Source: Dallia pectoralis (lineage: Eukaryota; Chordata; Actinopteri; Esociformes; Umbridae). Taken from it: a stretch of DNA of 64,000 nucleotides. A program made the translations under genes and the position numbers. Below the pieces are notes generated by a model. The model worked only from the letters and a program-made list of their open reading frames with translations. It was not told where the DNA came from and did not search any database. Location of the stretch: NCBI GenBank assembly GCA_029465975.1, contig CM055754.1, positions 3,219,953 through 3,283,952 on the forward strand. The letters are read 5' to 3'. Positions within the stretch are counted from its first letter, which is position 1. Every line of letters begins with the position of its first letter. Shown here one piece after another: positions 11,821-21,333 of this stretch.

Positions 11821-13136
11821 GCAGGTGAAGCCACATCTATTCACCTGGTGAAGGTCAGGCACATCTATTTACCTGGTGAAGGTCAGGCACATCTATTTAC
11901 CTGGTGAAGGTCAGGCACATCTATTTACCTGGTGCAGGTGAAGCCACATCTATTTACCTGGTGCAGGTCAGGCACATCTATTTACCTGGTGCAGGTCAGG
12001 CACATCTTTTACCTGGTGAGGTCAGGTCAGGCACATCTATTTATCTGGTGCAGGTCAGGCACATCTATTTATTTCACCTGGTGCAGGTCAGGCACATCTT
12101 TTACCTGGTGCACCTGGTGAAGGTCAGGTGCAGGTCATCTATTTATCTGGTGAAGGTCAGGCACATCTATTTACCTGGTGAAGGTCAGGCACATCTATTT
12201 ACCTGGTGCAGGTCAGGCACATCTATTTACCTGGTGAAGGTCAGGCACATCTTTTTACCTGGCACATCTATTTATCTGGTGCAGGTCAGGCACATATATT
12301 TACCTGGTGCAGGTCAGGCACATCTATTCACCTGGTGCAGGTCAGGCACATCTATTTACCTGGTGAAGGTCAGGCACATCTATTTATCTGGTGCAGGTCA
12401 GGCACATATATTTACCTGAGGCAGGTCAGGCACATCTATTTACCTGGTGCAGGTGAAGCCACATCTATTTATCTGGTGCAGGTCAGGCACATCTATTTAC
12501 CTGGTGAAGGTCAGGCACATCTATTTACCTGGTGCAGGTGAAGCCACATCTATTTATCTGGTGCAGGTCAGGCACATCTATTTATCTGGTGCAGGTCCGG
12601 CACATCTATTTACCTGGTGCAGGTCCGGCACATCTATTTACCTGGTGCAGGTCAGGCACATCTATTTACCTGGTGCAGATCAGGCACATCTATTTACCTG
12701 GTGCAGATCAGGCACATCTATTTACCTGGTGCAGGTCAGGCACATCTATTTACCTGGTGCAGGTCAGGCACATCTATTTACCTGGTGCAGGTGAAGCCAC
12801 ATCTATTTATCTGGTGCAGGTCAGGCACATCTATTTATCTGGTGCAGGTCCGGCACATCTATTTACCTGGTGCAGGTCCGGCACATCTATTTACCTGGTG
12901 CAGGTCAGGCACATCTATTTACCTGGTGCAGATCAGGCACATCTATTTACCTGGTGCAGGTCAGGCACATCTATTTACCTGGTGCAGATCAGGCACATCT
13001 ATTTACCTGGTGCAGGTCAGGCACATCTATTTACCTGGTGAAGGTCAGGCACATCTATTTACCTGGTGCAGGTCAGGCACATCTATTTACCTGGTGCAGG
13101 TCAGGCACATCTATTTATTTGGTGCAGGTCAGGCAC
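11821..13136. repeat. Second 28-bp minisatellite
   Basis: About 47 tandem copies of a 28-bp unit (CAGGTCAGGCACATCTATTT plus ACCTGGTG), unrelated to the array at 7391. Variants include GAAGGTCAGG, GAAGCCACAT, CAGATCAGG and CAGGTCCGG. One block of about 253 bp (nine units) starting near 12533 is repeated almost exactly from near 12786, showing a recent multi-unit duplication. Open frames in it are artefacts. Confidence 0.97.
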
Positions 13137-13497
13137 CCTGTAGTGAACACACTTGTAATATACAGTGCAGTCTGCGTTAGGTTAACATGGATGTGGGGGA
13201 TAAAGTATCTGAGGGAAATAAGGCTAACCCATCCCACCTGGTCTTCATCTCTCATGTATAGAAATTGGAAACGTCTGACCGTCCGGAGCAGCTTATCTCC
13301 CCGCCCAGATAGCATCACAAAACAGGCCTGTAATGGCCACATGCACCATTGGATAATCCAAAAGGCATCTTCCTTTCCCCTGAACCCCGTCTGTGAAACG
13401 ATATCTGTGTTCTCTCCCGTCGGCCAGCAGCTCGGGTCTTAAGGCTTATAGACTTGGAGTGGGCCAGTGCGCTGCCAATACAAAAGAAAAGGCAATT

Positions 13498-13498
<1 letters not shown>

Positions 13499-13542
<44 letters not shown>
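13499..13542. repeat. (CT)n microsatellite
   Basis: 44 bp of pure CT repeat. Confidence 0.97.
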
Positions 13543-13545
<3 letters not shown>

Positions 13546-14300
13546 CTGCTGCCCGGGCCTTGTTTTTGATTGATACTTTTCAATTACAGTCGCTCTGTCC
13601 AGTCTGCCCCATAGCCCCCCCACTCACACACACCCACTCAAACATTCAAAGTGCTATTTCCTCCTCCCCCCGTGTGATAGCTTCAAACATTTAGGGGCTA
13701 CATAGGCGCTGGTAACCCTGTTTAGCTGGGTGCAGTAAATTGGTTCCATGTTCAACATAATAGCACTGACAGGGTTTTTCTAGGGAAATCAGTCCAGCAA
13801 GGGGACATACCGACGATAAGACATCCGGCTTTGAAATTCTATTTCTCGGTATCAGAATTAAATCTGGACTTTATATTTCTCTGCCGGTGAGGCTTTCTGA
13901 GGTAGCTTCCGCCGCGGCCGCGCCATTTGATCACAGGGTGACAACTAATACTTATCCCCGAGATCCCGGCAGGCTCTTCCCATTTTAGGGATTTTGGTCA
14001 CCTTTTGTTGGCTTGTTATTTTTCATTTTCTCTCATTGCTTGTCAGAATCTCTGATTTGTTCCGTTTTGGAATAAAACGGCCTTCCCGTGCTTAACCCGC
14101 GCGGCACGCCGTAGCGCCGTCGTGTGAGATAGATTGTTCTGGAAAGCTTCCGCTGTCGGACGCTTGGCGTCGTTTCCTGTAATATAAGTGTTGGGGTTTT
14201 TACGTCGTTGCTTGTCGATGAGCCGGGAAAAAAGCACTAATTTAAACGCGAACATCACCGGAACAGCCTGTTAACATGAAAAGCATTTTACATATGTAAT

Positions 14301-14374
14301 TGAATCATTGATTCGTTTATTTGTTGATTCGCTGATTCATTGATCCATTGATCTATTGATCCATCGATTCATTG
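14301..14374. repeat. Degenerate short tandem repeat
   Basis: Imperfect 8-11 bp units of the type TTGATTCAT, TTGATCCAT and TTGATCTAT. Confidence 0.8.
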
Positions 14375-14499
14375 CGTAAATCCCCTAGTAACCGTCCGTA
14401 TCAGCGACGGCCGTATCTTGTCGCTGATTGGCTCACTTGTTTGTATGGATTTTCATCCAAACCCATTGTAATCAGCCGTACATGTTTCCGTGTGCCAGT

Positions 14500-14690
14500 G
14501 TGTATCAGCAATAGGCATTGAGATAATGAATCTATTTAGCTGGGGGGTGGAAAGCCACCCGCGGCTCAGGTCAGATAAGTTTGTAGATTTACACATTTTA
14601 AAGTCATCCAGTCCCTCAATGGCACCAAACTGTGCGATATTCTAATGCCATTAATTACTATTTCCGATTGGATGGTCACGGCTGTGTCTG
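14500..14690. promoter_or_regulatory. Candidate conserved noncoding element
   Basis: Non-repetitive block with GAGATAATGAATCTATTTAG, GTCAGATAAG and GCCATTAATTACTATT, that is, GATA-like and homeobox-like sites close together. No open frame. The basis is sequence character only. Confidence 0.3.
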
Positions 14691-14699
14691 GACCAGCTG

Positions 14700-14724
14700 T
14701 TGTGTGTGTGTGTGTGTGTGTGTT
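14700..14724. repeat. (GT)n microsatellite
   Basis: Short GT repeat of about 25 bp. Confidence 0.9.
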
Positions 14725-14835
14725 TGTGAGATCAGTACACCCCACATTTATCCTTTAGTCACGGGGTGACATTCTAGGAGCCTCCTGCCCTGTTCCAGCC
14801 CACCGTGAGAGTGTGAGACTAAAAACGTTACAGTG

Positions 14836-14857
14836 AACACACACTCACACACACAGA

Positions 14858-14922
<65 letters not shown>

Positions 14923-14934
14923 ACACACACACAC
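14836..14934. repeat. (AC)n microsatellite
   Basis: About 99 bp of AC repeat with a few AG interruptions. It lies 110 bp after the GT tract, so the two could pair as an inverted repeat. Confidence 0.95.
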
Positions 14935-15105
14935 TTGTTTGGTGTTGCTTATCCTCGTTAAAGCATGTGATACTCAGGTAAGAGACGCCGTCGTTCGTTT
15001 ATACAGAGACCCACGGAGAATGTCGGAAAAGGAGCGGAAATATCGCACAAATATAAACGCTAGTTGATTGATTTTGTTGATCGTTTTCACGAAATCCACC
15101 TGAAA

Positions 15106-15166
15106 TGATCTGGTGAGGATCTGGTGAGGATCTGGTTATGATCTGGTGATGATCTGGTGATGTTCT
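15106..15166. repeat. 11-bp minisatellite, left part
   Basis: Tandem 11-bp units of the form GATCTGGTGAG, GATCTGGTGAT and GTTCTGGTGAT. The array breaks off exactly at the 5' LTR and resumes after the 3' LTR at 18360, so it is one array split by an insertion. Confidence 0.95.
15162..15166. other. Target-site duplication GTTCT (left copy)
   Basis: The five bases before the 5' LTR are GTTCT, and the five bases after the 3' LTR (18360-18364) are GTTCT. A 5-bp duplication is usual for Ty3/gypsy-type integration. Because the target is a tandem repeat containing GTTCT several times, a chance match is somewhat more likely than in unique DNA, but the ends also match the LTR boundaries exactly. Confidence 0.85.
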
Positions 15167-15266
15167 TGTCACGAGTGGTGAGTTAGGGTACTGCACTGTC
15201 TGGTTTCGGGTGCCCACTTCCTGGTTTATGTTGGTTACAGCTGTTGGGGATTTGTAATCACTGGGT

Positions 15267-15306
15267 TATAAAGGGATTGCCTAGATGTCACTGTTTGCTG
15301 TTCATT
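15267..15306 (+). promoter_or_regulatory. LTR core promoter and RNA 5' end with primer sequence
   Basis: TATAAA at 15267-15272 is followed, 30 bases from its first T, by GCTGTTCATT (15297-15306). Vertebrate TATA promoters usually start about 30 bases downstream of the box, so the transcript should begin at or very near 15297. These first bases are the exact complement of the primer-binding site at 15545-15554. The start site is inferred from spacing, not observed. Confidence 0.7.
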
Positions 15307-15469
15307 GTTTGTATGTCACATATTATTAGAGGTGAGTGTTATTTTGGTACAGCTATTACTTTGGTTAACTGTCTCTTTCTGTAAGTCGCGATATGCGCAT
15401 TTCATTTATGTTAACCAGTTAGTTGTTGTTTTGCCGTTCGGGGTTTGTTTTATGTTGCCTTTGTGCCGG

Positions 15470-15475
15470 AATAAA
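15470..15475 (+). terminator. LTR polyadenylation signal
   Basis: AATAAA in the second half of the LTR, as expected for the end of R. The functional copy for a genomic transcript is the one in the 3' LTR (18286-18291). Confidence 0.75.
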
Positions 15476-15544
15476 CCTTTGTTATATGGATTACCTGGCT
15501 CTGCACATGGCTTTCACCTGCACTACACCCTACAGCCATGACAG

Positions 15545-15554
15545 AATGAACAGC
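15545..15554 (+). other. Self-priming primer-binding site
   Basis: AATGAACAGC starts one base after the 5' LTR and is a perfect 10-base reverse complement of the predicted first ten bases of the element RNA. No TGG-initiated tRNA-complementary site is present in the first 30 bases. Tf1 of fission yeast and the vertebrate Tf1/sushi group prime reverse transcription by folding the RNA 5' end onto such a site. The site overlaps the ATG (15546-15548) of the internal frame. Confidence 0.75.
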
Positions 15555-16258
15555 CACCGAAGCCAGCAGAGTCGGACGGTGAGTGGATTCTGCGGGGGGG
15601 CAAGCTATAGCGCCCCGTCGGATGAAGCTCACCGTCACCCCACGGAGCGGTGGGAGTGGAATCGGCCGGAGACACCACAGGAGCGGTGGCTACGTCTCCG
15701 GCCGTATGCTGTATATGAACCATCTTTGCAGCATTCAGGGTCAGTGACAATGGGTCCGGGGGCCTTCTATGAAGGCAAGAGGACATCCCGGAGGCGCCCC
15801 AAAGTAATTTTTGGGGGGGAGCTAACGGGGTGTTCACGGAGGTCCGCGGAGAGAACACCCACGACCCTGGTGCTGCAACAGCAGCCCCCACTGCTCCGGT
15901 GCTGCAGCCAGGGCCAGCAAAAGCCATGGAGCTGCAGCAACAACCCCAGCTCCAGCCGGGTGATTACCCTTTCCGGCCACCAACCTCCAGGGCCCAGAGA
16001 CCACCTAAGGGCCTGGAGTGCCAGCCGCCCGGAGTGATAAGGAGATGGTGGGGGGGGTGGTTCACCCTGCAGGACCAGCCTCTTCCACTCCAGGGTGGGT
16101 GCCTAGATGAGCCCCTCCCACCATTGCTTAAGTGCCCTGAGCGGCTCCTCCCTCCTCTTCGTGAGTGCCCGGACCAGCCCCTCCCACTTAAGCGTGAGTG
16201 TCCAGAGCGGCTCCATCCCCCTCAACGTGAGTGCCCGGACGAGTGGCCCCTCCCCCCT

Positions 16259-16545
16259 CAGCATGAGGCCTTGGAGTCGTCCCTCCCCCTCAGCATGAGC
16301 GTGTCGACGAGTGGCCCCTCCCCCTCAGCATGAGCGTGTCGACGAGTGGCCCCTCCCCCCTCAGCATGAGGCCTTGGAGTCGTCCCTCCCCCCTCAGCAT
16401 GAGCGTGTCGACGAGTGGCCCCTCCCCCCTCAGCATGAGCGTGTCGACGAGTGGCCCCTCCCCCCTCAGCATGAGGCCTTGGAGTGGCCCCTCCTCCCTC
16501 AGCATGAGTGCCTGTCGTCCCTCCTCCCTCAGCATGAGTGGCCCC
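16259..16545. repeat. 33/36-bp tandem repeats inside the LTR element
   Basis: Alternating units begin CAGCATGAG and end in a C6 run plus T. One form (36 bp) contains GTGTCGACGAGTGG, the other (33 bp) GCCTTGGAGTCG. In one frame they encode QHERVDEWPLPP and QHEALESSLPP. One unit near 16310 has lost a C and shifts the frame. Confidence 0.9.
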
Positions 16546-16656
16546 CCTCCCCCTCCACCTGAGTGTCTAGAGCGGCTCCTCCTTCCTCCGCCAGAGTTTC
16601 AGGATTGGCCGCTCCCACCTCCGCCTGAGCTCCCGAAGTGTCATCTCCCTCCTCTG

Positions 16657-17554
16657 CCAGAGCTCCCAGAGCGTCACCGCCTGCCAGAGCTCCCAGAGCG
16701 TCCTCGCCTGCCAGAGCTCCCAGAGCGTCCTGCCTGCCAGAGCTCCCAGAGCGTCCTCGCCTGCCAGAGCTCCCAGAGCGTCCTCGCCTGCCAGAGCTCC
16801 CAGAGCGTCCGCCTGCCAGAGCTCCCAGAGCGCCTGCCAGAGCTCCCAGAGCGTCCTCGCCTGCCAGAGCTCCCAGAGCGTCCTCGCCTGCCAGAGCTCC
16901 CAGAGCGTCCTCGCCTGCCAGAGCTCCCAGAGCGTCCTCGCCTGCCAGAGCTCCCAGAGCGTCACCACCTGCCAGAGCTTCCAGAGCGTCCTCGCCTGCC
17001 AGAGCTCCCAGAGCGTCCCGCCTGCCAGAGCTCCCAGAGCGTCCTCGCCTGCCAGAGCTCCCAGAGCGTCCTCGCCTGCCAGAGCTCCCAGAGCGTCCTC
17101 GCCTGCCATGCTCCCAGAGCGTCCTCGCCTGCCAGAGCTCCCAGAGCGTCCTCGCCTGCCAGAGCTCCCAGAGCGTCCTCGCCTGCCAGAGCTCCCAGAG
17201 CGTCAGCCTGCCAGAGCTCCCAGAGCGTCCTTGCCTGCCAGAGCTCCCAGAGCGTCCTCGCCTGCCAGAGCTCCCAGAGCGTCCTCGCCTGCCAGAGCTC
17301 CCAGAGCGTCCTCGCCTCCAGAGCTCCCAGAGCGTCCTCGCCTGCCAGAGCTCCCAGAGCGTCCTCGCCTGCCAGAGCTCCCAGAGCGTCCTCGCCTGCC
17401 AGAGCTCCCAGAGCGTCCTCGCCTGCCAGAGCTCCCAGAGCGTCCTCGCCTGCCAGAGCTCCCAGAGCGTCCTGCCAGAGCTCCCAGCCTGCCAGAGCTC
17501 CCAGAGCGTCACCGCCTGCCAGAGCTCCCAGAGCGTCACCGCCTGCAGAGCTCC
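16657..17554. repeat. 27-bp minisatellite inside the LTR element
   Basis: About 33 tandem units of 27 bp (CCAGAGCTCCCAGAGCGTCC plus TCGCCTG), each encoding nine residues LPELPERPR in one frame. Several units are shorter by one, two or more bases (for example near 16730, 16810, 17010, 17205, 17320 and 17475), shifting the frame each time. All three sense frames are open for long stretches because the unit lacks stops. Confidence 0.95.
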
Positions 17555-17566
17555 GGAGACTCACCG

Positions 17567-17806
17567 CCTGAAATGGCGGAGACTACGCCGCCTGAAATGG
17601 CGGAGACTACGCCGCCTGAAATGGCGGAGACTACGCCGCCTGAAATGGCGGAGACTACGCCGCCTGAAATGGCCGCCGCCACGCCGCCTGAAATGGCCGC
17701 CGCCACGCCCACGTCGATGGCCGCCGCCACGCCGACCACGATGGCCGCCGCCCCGTCCACCACGATGGCCGCCGCCACGCCCACCAAGATGGCGGAAGCC
17801 TTGCCG
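17567..17806. repeat. 24-bp tandem repeats inside the LTR element
   Basis: Five close copies of a 24-bp unit (CCTGAAATGGCGGAGACTAC plus GCCG) encode PPEMAETT. They grade into diverged ATGGCCGCCGCCACGCC units encoding MAAATPT to about 17806. No frameshift occurs inside this block. Confidence 0.9.
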
Positions 17807-17970
17807 CACAAGACGGCGATCGGGCCACCAAGGCCCTTTAAGGGCTGGACCTGCTGTCTGGGACTAACCCTTTGGGTGTGACAGTGGGTCCTTGCCTGTT
17901 GCTCCCTTGTTTTTTTTTTGTGTGTTGTTGTTAATGTTGGTTGTTGTTGGCTATCTGGGAGCTAGCCTTA

Positions 17971-17982
17971 AGTGGGGGGTAC
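17971..17982 (+). other. Polypurine tract of the LTR element
   Basis: AGTGGGGGGTAC lies directly before the 3' LTR. A purine-rich tract at this place primes plus-strand DNA synthesis in LTR retrotransposons. It is short and includes two pyrimidines. Confidence 0.7.
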
Positions 17983-18359
17983 TGTCACGAGTGGTGAGTT
18001 AGGGTACTGCACTGTCTGGTTTCGGGTGCCCACTTCCTGGTTTATGTTGGTTACAGCTGTTGGGGATTTGTAATCACTGGGTTATAAAGGGATTGCCTAG
18101 ATGTCACTGTTTGCTGTTCATTGTTTGTATGTCACATATTATTAGAGGTGAGTGTTATTTTGGTACAGCTATTACTTTGGTTAACTGTCTCTTTCTGTAA
18201 GTCGCGATATGCGCATTTCATTTATGTTAACCAGTTAGTTGTTGTTTTGCCGTTCGGGGTTTGTTTTATGTTGCCTTTGTGCCGGAATAAACCTTTGTTA
18301 TATGGATTACCTGGCTCTGCACATGGCTTTCACCTGCACTACACCCTACAGCCATGACA
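17983..18359 (+). repeat. 3' long terminal repeat
   Basis: 377 bp, identical by eye to the 5' LTR over its whole length. TATAAA is at 18083-18088 and AATAAA at 18286-18291. It is followed by the GTTCT duplication and the resumed 11-bp array. Confidence 0.93.
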
Positions 18360-18750
18360 GTTCTGGTGATGTTCTGGTGATGATCTGGTGATGTTCTGGT
18401 GATGTTCTGGTGATGTTCTGGTGATGTTCTGGTGATGATCTGGTGATGATCTGGTGATGTTCTGGTGATGTTCTGGTGATGTTCTGGTGATGATCTGGTG
18501 ATGATCTGGTGATGATCTGGTGATGATCTGGTGATGATCTGGTGATGATCTGATAATGATCTGGTGAGGATCTGGTGAGGATCTGGTGATGATCTGGTGA
18601 TGATCTGGTGATGTTCTGGTGATGTTCTGGTGATGATCTGGTGATGTTCTGGTGATGTTCTGGTGATGATCTGGTGATGTTCTGGTGATGTTCTGGTGAT
18701 GATCTGGTGATGATCTGATGATCTGGTGAGGATCTGGTGAGGATCTGGTG
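18360..18750. repeat. 11-bp minisatellite, right part
   Basis: About 35 units of 11 bp alternating GATCTGGTGAT and GTTCTGGTGAT, with a few GAGGATCTGGT units near both ends. The first five bases (18360-18364) are the right copy of the target-site duplication. Confidence 0.95.
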
Positions 18751-18850
18751 CAGCACTCTCTGCATGTGAGCTCACAACGTCTATAGCGCAGGTTGATCGG
18801 ACGTCAGGAGTGTTGGTCTGCGATTACCGATTCTGGGCATGTTTCTGAGG

Positions 18851-18932
18851 GAGCTGGGGGGTGGGTGGTGGTGGCGGGGTGGGGGTGGGGACGGTGGGTG
18901 CAGGAGGGGGAGAGGGGAGGGAGGAGAGGGAG
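18851..18932 (+). other. G-rich tract with G-quadruplex potential
   Basis: Many G3-G6 runs separated by T, GT, AC or A lie within about 80 bp, just downstream of the 11-bp array. Confidence 0.6.
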
Positions 18933-20142
18933 GTGCTCCCCGGTTCCCTCTGACATTGTGAGTGTCAGCCTCAGATCACTTTAATCAGGGAGAGGATATG
19001 CATGATAAAACGGATAAGGGACTTTAATCAAAAAAATTTGCTGGTCTGGAAACGTGACACACTCCGACAAGCACGCCTCGTCCCCGGCTGCAGCCCCGTG
19101 TCACTGGCAGGCCCGGTCGCCCCGGCTCCCTCCGAACCCCATGAATATGCATGGGCTTGTGGCGACGGATGCGGAGGCTCGGTGGCACATTAAAGCGGGC
19201 TTTTGTTTGTTCGGCTGCGTACTTAGGGTACGCCGGTCAGAGGGAATATCTGAACGCACCTCCCGATGACTCACTCTCCGAACAACACCCTCTCTACAAC
19301 CTCTGTGCGTCCTGTGAGTTGCGGAGATGCCGTCACCGAGCGACCTACGGCCACAGGGACAGTCCCCACGCCGCTGGATGATGCTAACGGTACCATACGC
19401 CGTTCATGACTTACGACTGTGAAGCAGCCATCGTCCAGAAGCAACTCCTTACGTTCCCATCTACAGTGGTAACTGCTAGTTAATTAATCGCTGTCATGTT
19501 CGTTAGTGTGTGGCCGGGTTCCACCTGTGCATAGAACACGCGTTCTATACCGGCACGATGATCCGGGTTCCCCCGTGGTACAGCGACTTTTACGGGAATG
19601 TCAAGGCTCTTCGAGGCAACACGAATCATCACTAGACGCGATCGGAGGTGACGCTATTCACACGGTTATTACAAATGCTAAAGTTGATCCTAAAAAACAC
19701 ATTTGACAGACTGTAATTAGCTGATAGGGTGCGTGCTAAGTTTAGGTATTCCAACAGAACACCTTCAGAACATAGCAAATGTACCCGTGCTGACCCTGTC
19801 ACAGTATGTAGATGTTTAGTATCCCCAGATCCACTGGGGCATACCGCCCGGCCCTCCTGAATACATCAAAGGCCTGAAGCTGTAGAACGCGTACATGCGC
19901 ATACACGCCGAGACGGCAGACGTCCTCCACAACCCGGGGCGTCTCTCTCCGGCTCACACTCGTCGTCTCTCTGGTCAGTCTGAGGAAGAGTCTGAGGAAG
20001 AGTACGGACAGATGTGCGTTGACACCCCAAGGGCCCAGACACGCGCGCTCTCTCGCTCTCTCTCGCGCTCGCGCGCCACATCAAAGCTAATGACGGATGT
20101 TCAAGTGCCACTGATGGGGAGAGAGAGAGGAGAAACATAATT

Positions 20143-20190
20143 GCTTCAGCCGGCTATGCTAATTAATTAGCACGAACATGCATTCCAGAG
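20143..20190. promoter_or_regulatory. Candidate homeobox-type palindromic site
   Basis: GCTAATTAATTAGC is a 14-base perfect palindrome of two TAAT cores, followed by CATGCAT. This arrangement fits paired homeodomain binding; occupancy is unknown. Confidence 0.3.
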
Positions 20191-20519
20191 CGGGTCATAC
20201 AGCCGCGCGGCAGAAGGTCTTTAGGAAAACACGCGTGAGCGTCCGGCAATATCGGGAAAAACAAATACAACATACTGTACGTTACACCGGCAGGCATGGC
20301 TAAGCTTATTTGCATAACAGTTGGAACGAGGAAGGCAGTCGGTGGAAATTAGCCTTTGAATTGTAAAAGTAGTTCGTTAGGGTCTTTTTTCGTGAAAAAA
20401 CAAAAAACTATGCGATGGTCTGTCAGAAAGCAGAAAGGGCGATTGATTCTTTGCCAGCGAACACTGCATTATTTCTGCGTTGTATCTTTCTAGACCGGTG
20501 TGCTTTGGCCGGCTCCGTT

Positions 20520-20800
20520 TGTCCGCGCGGTTGTGTTTCCCTCTCTTTGTCGTGATTAAATATGCAAAAGTCGTTTCCCTGACTATTATTGCTTTCCCTG
20601 TTGTAGTCCCATCGTGGCCTTTTTTGCGCCCGTCTCGTTATTGGCTCGCCGTCCAGAACAAATCCCTCCAATTCAGCGGATCATCATTCAGAGGGCGTGG
20701 AGCTTGTTAAGCAAATGATTAAGTTAAACCAGCCCTTTAAGAATATATGGATGTGCTTCGTTTGAGCAGATCAGTGTAATGGCTTGAAAATGAAAAGTGG
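20520..20800. promoter_or_regulatory. Candidate conserved noncoding element
   Basis: Non-repetitive block with GATTAAATATGCAAAAG, GTTAAGCAAATGATTAAG and TTTAAGAATATATGG. Octamer-like and TAAT-core sites recur and frames are short. Judged by composition only. Confidence 0.3.
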
Positions 20801-21310
20801 CAGACGGAAGACCAACGAGCTGCGGCCTGTAAAAACGGCTGATGCTGAGGTGAGATGACGGGGAGGCGGGTAAGGGAGAAAGCTAAATGGGACTATAGGT
20901 TCGTTGTCCACGTGTGAATAAACGCTTGTGGTCCATCGATGTTCTGTTAAGCACTGTCCCGATGTCTCGAGTTTAACGGACATGTCTATTGTATCAATAG
21001 GAATGTATGTCGCAATACTTCTTTCTGTCTTCTTTCTTTCTTTCTTTCTTTGCCCTTCAGTCAATCCCTTCACCCCCGCACCCCCAGGAGTGTGACCTCC
21101 TGCATCCTGTCACCCAGATCTCTCCTCACGCCACTCAAACCTCCCGTCTCGTCGCCTCCCTATCGATCCTGGTCAGCGATGATCGATCAGAATATTACGT
21201 CTTAATTATCCGCAGGTCGGCTGGAGAGTTCAGAGCCTCGCTCCCAAACGGCGCGCTAGTCGCTCCGAAGTGCACTGCTTGCCACCGGGGCGCGTTGTTG
21301 CACATCGCGT

Positions 21311-21333
21311 AGGGGTTAGGGTAGGGGGTAGGG
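21311..21333 (+). other. Telomere-like G-run motif
   Basis: G4, TTA, G3, TA, G5, TA, G3 in succession form a four-run quadruplex pattern with a degenerate TTAGGG flavour. It is too short to be an interstitial telomere array. Confidence 0.5.

Larger units (their letters stand above)
13137..15105. other. Unique DNA with microsatellites, no gene seen
   Basis: No exon is recognised. Listed separately are a CT tract, a TGATTCAT-type degenerate repeat, a candidate conserved block and AC/GT tracts. Sequence at about 13690-14000 is non-repetitive and could also hold a conserved element, but nothing decisive is visible. Confidence 0.55.
15167..15543 (+). repeat. 5' long terminal repeat
   Basis: 377 bp with TGTCA...TGACA inverted ends. 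TATAAA lies at 15267-15272, a likely RNA start is near 15297, and AATAAA is at 15470-15475. This gives approximate U3 15167-15296, R from 15297 to shortly after 15490, and U5 to 15543. A 78-residue frame starting near 15305 occurs in both LTRs simply because the LTRs are copies. Confidence 0.93.
15546..17881 (+). pseudogene. Proline/glutamate-rich repeat protein frame of the LTR element, broken
   Basis: From the ATG at 15546 the first frame runs about 90 residues (starting MNSHRSQQSR, with a WEW/RWLRLRP region and basic RRRPKVIFGG) up to a G7 run at 15813-15819. The related-looking continuation lies in the -1 frame (GANGVFTEV, later glutamine- and proline-rich), while the original frame stops at 16037. 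Downstream the sense frame changes again in C-runs near 16310 and 16540. It then passes through 9-residue repeats of the LPELPERPR type, broken repeatedly by units missing one or two bases. The last part is 8-residue PPEMAETT repeats, then MAAATPT-like units, ending in WTCCLGLTLWV and a TGA at 17879-17881. No enzyme motif is present. It could be a degraded gag-like or accessory protein; the function is unknown. Some breaks may be sequencing errors in homopolymers and repeats. Confidence 0.6.
15167..18359 (+). mobile_element. Non-autonomous LTR retrotransposon, Tf1/sushi-like self-priming type
   Basis: A complete 3193-bp element with two 377-bp direct repeats (15167-15543, 17983-18359) that I read as identical base for base. 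It begins TGTCACGAG, ends CCATGACA and is flanked by GTTCT duplications. Internal parts in order: a 10-base self-priming site (15545-15554), a proline/glutamate-rich repeat frame, and a purine tract AGTGGGGGGT before the 3' LTR. The internal region is 2439 bp, with no reverse transcriptase, RNase H, integrase, protease or zinc-knuckle motif, so movement would need enzymes from another element. Identical LTRs imply a recent insertion. Assignment to the Tf1/sushi group is inferred from the priming arrangement, since there is no pol gene to classify. Confidence 0.9.

Noticed and set aside
15544..15575. Conventional tRNA primer-binding site after the 5' LTR
   Set aside because: No TGG-initiated stretch is found in this interval; the self-complementary 10-mer is the better explanation.
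15579..15584. 5' splice donor GTGAGT just inside the LTR element
   Set aside because: The hexamer is a good donor match, but no matching acceptor or spliced frame could be identified; noted only.
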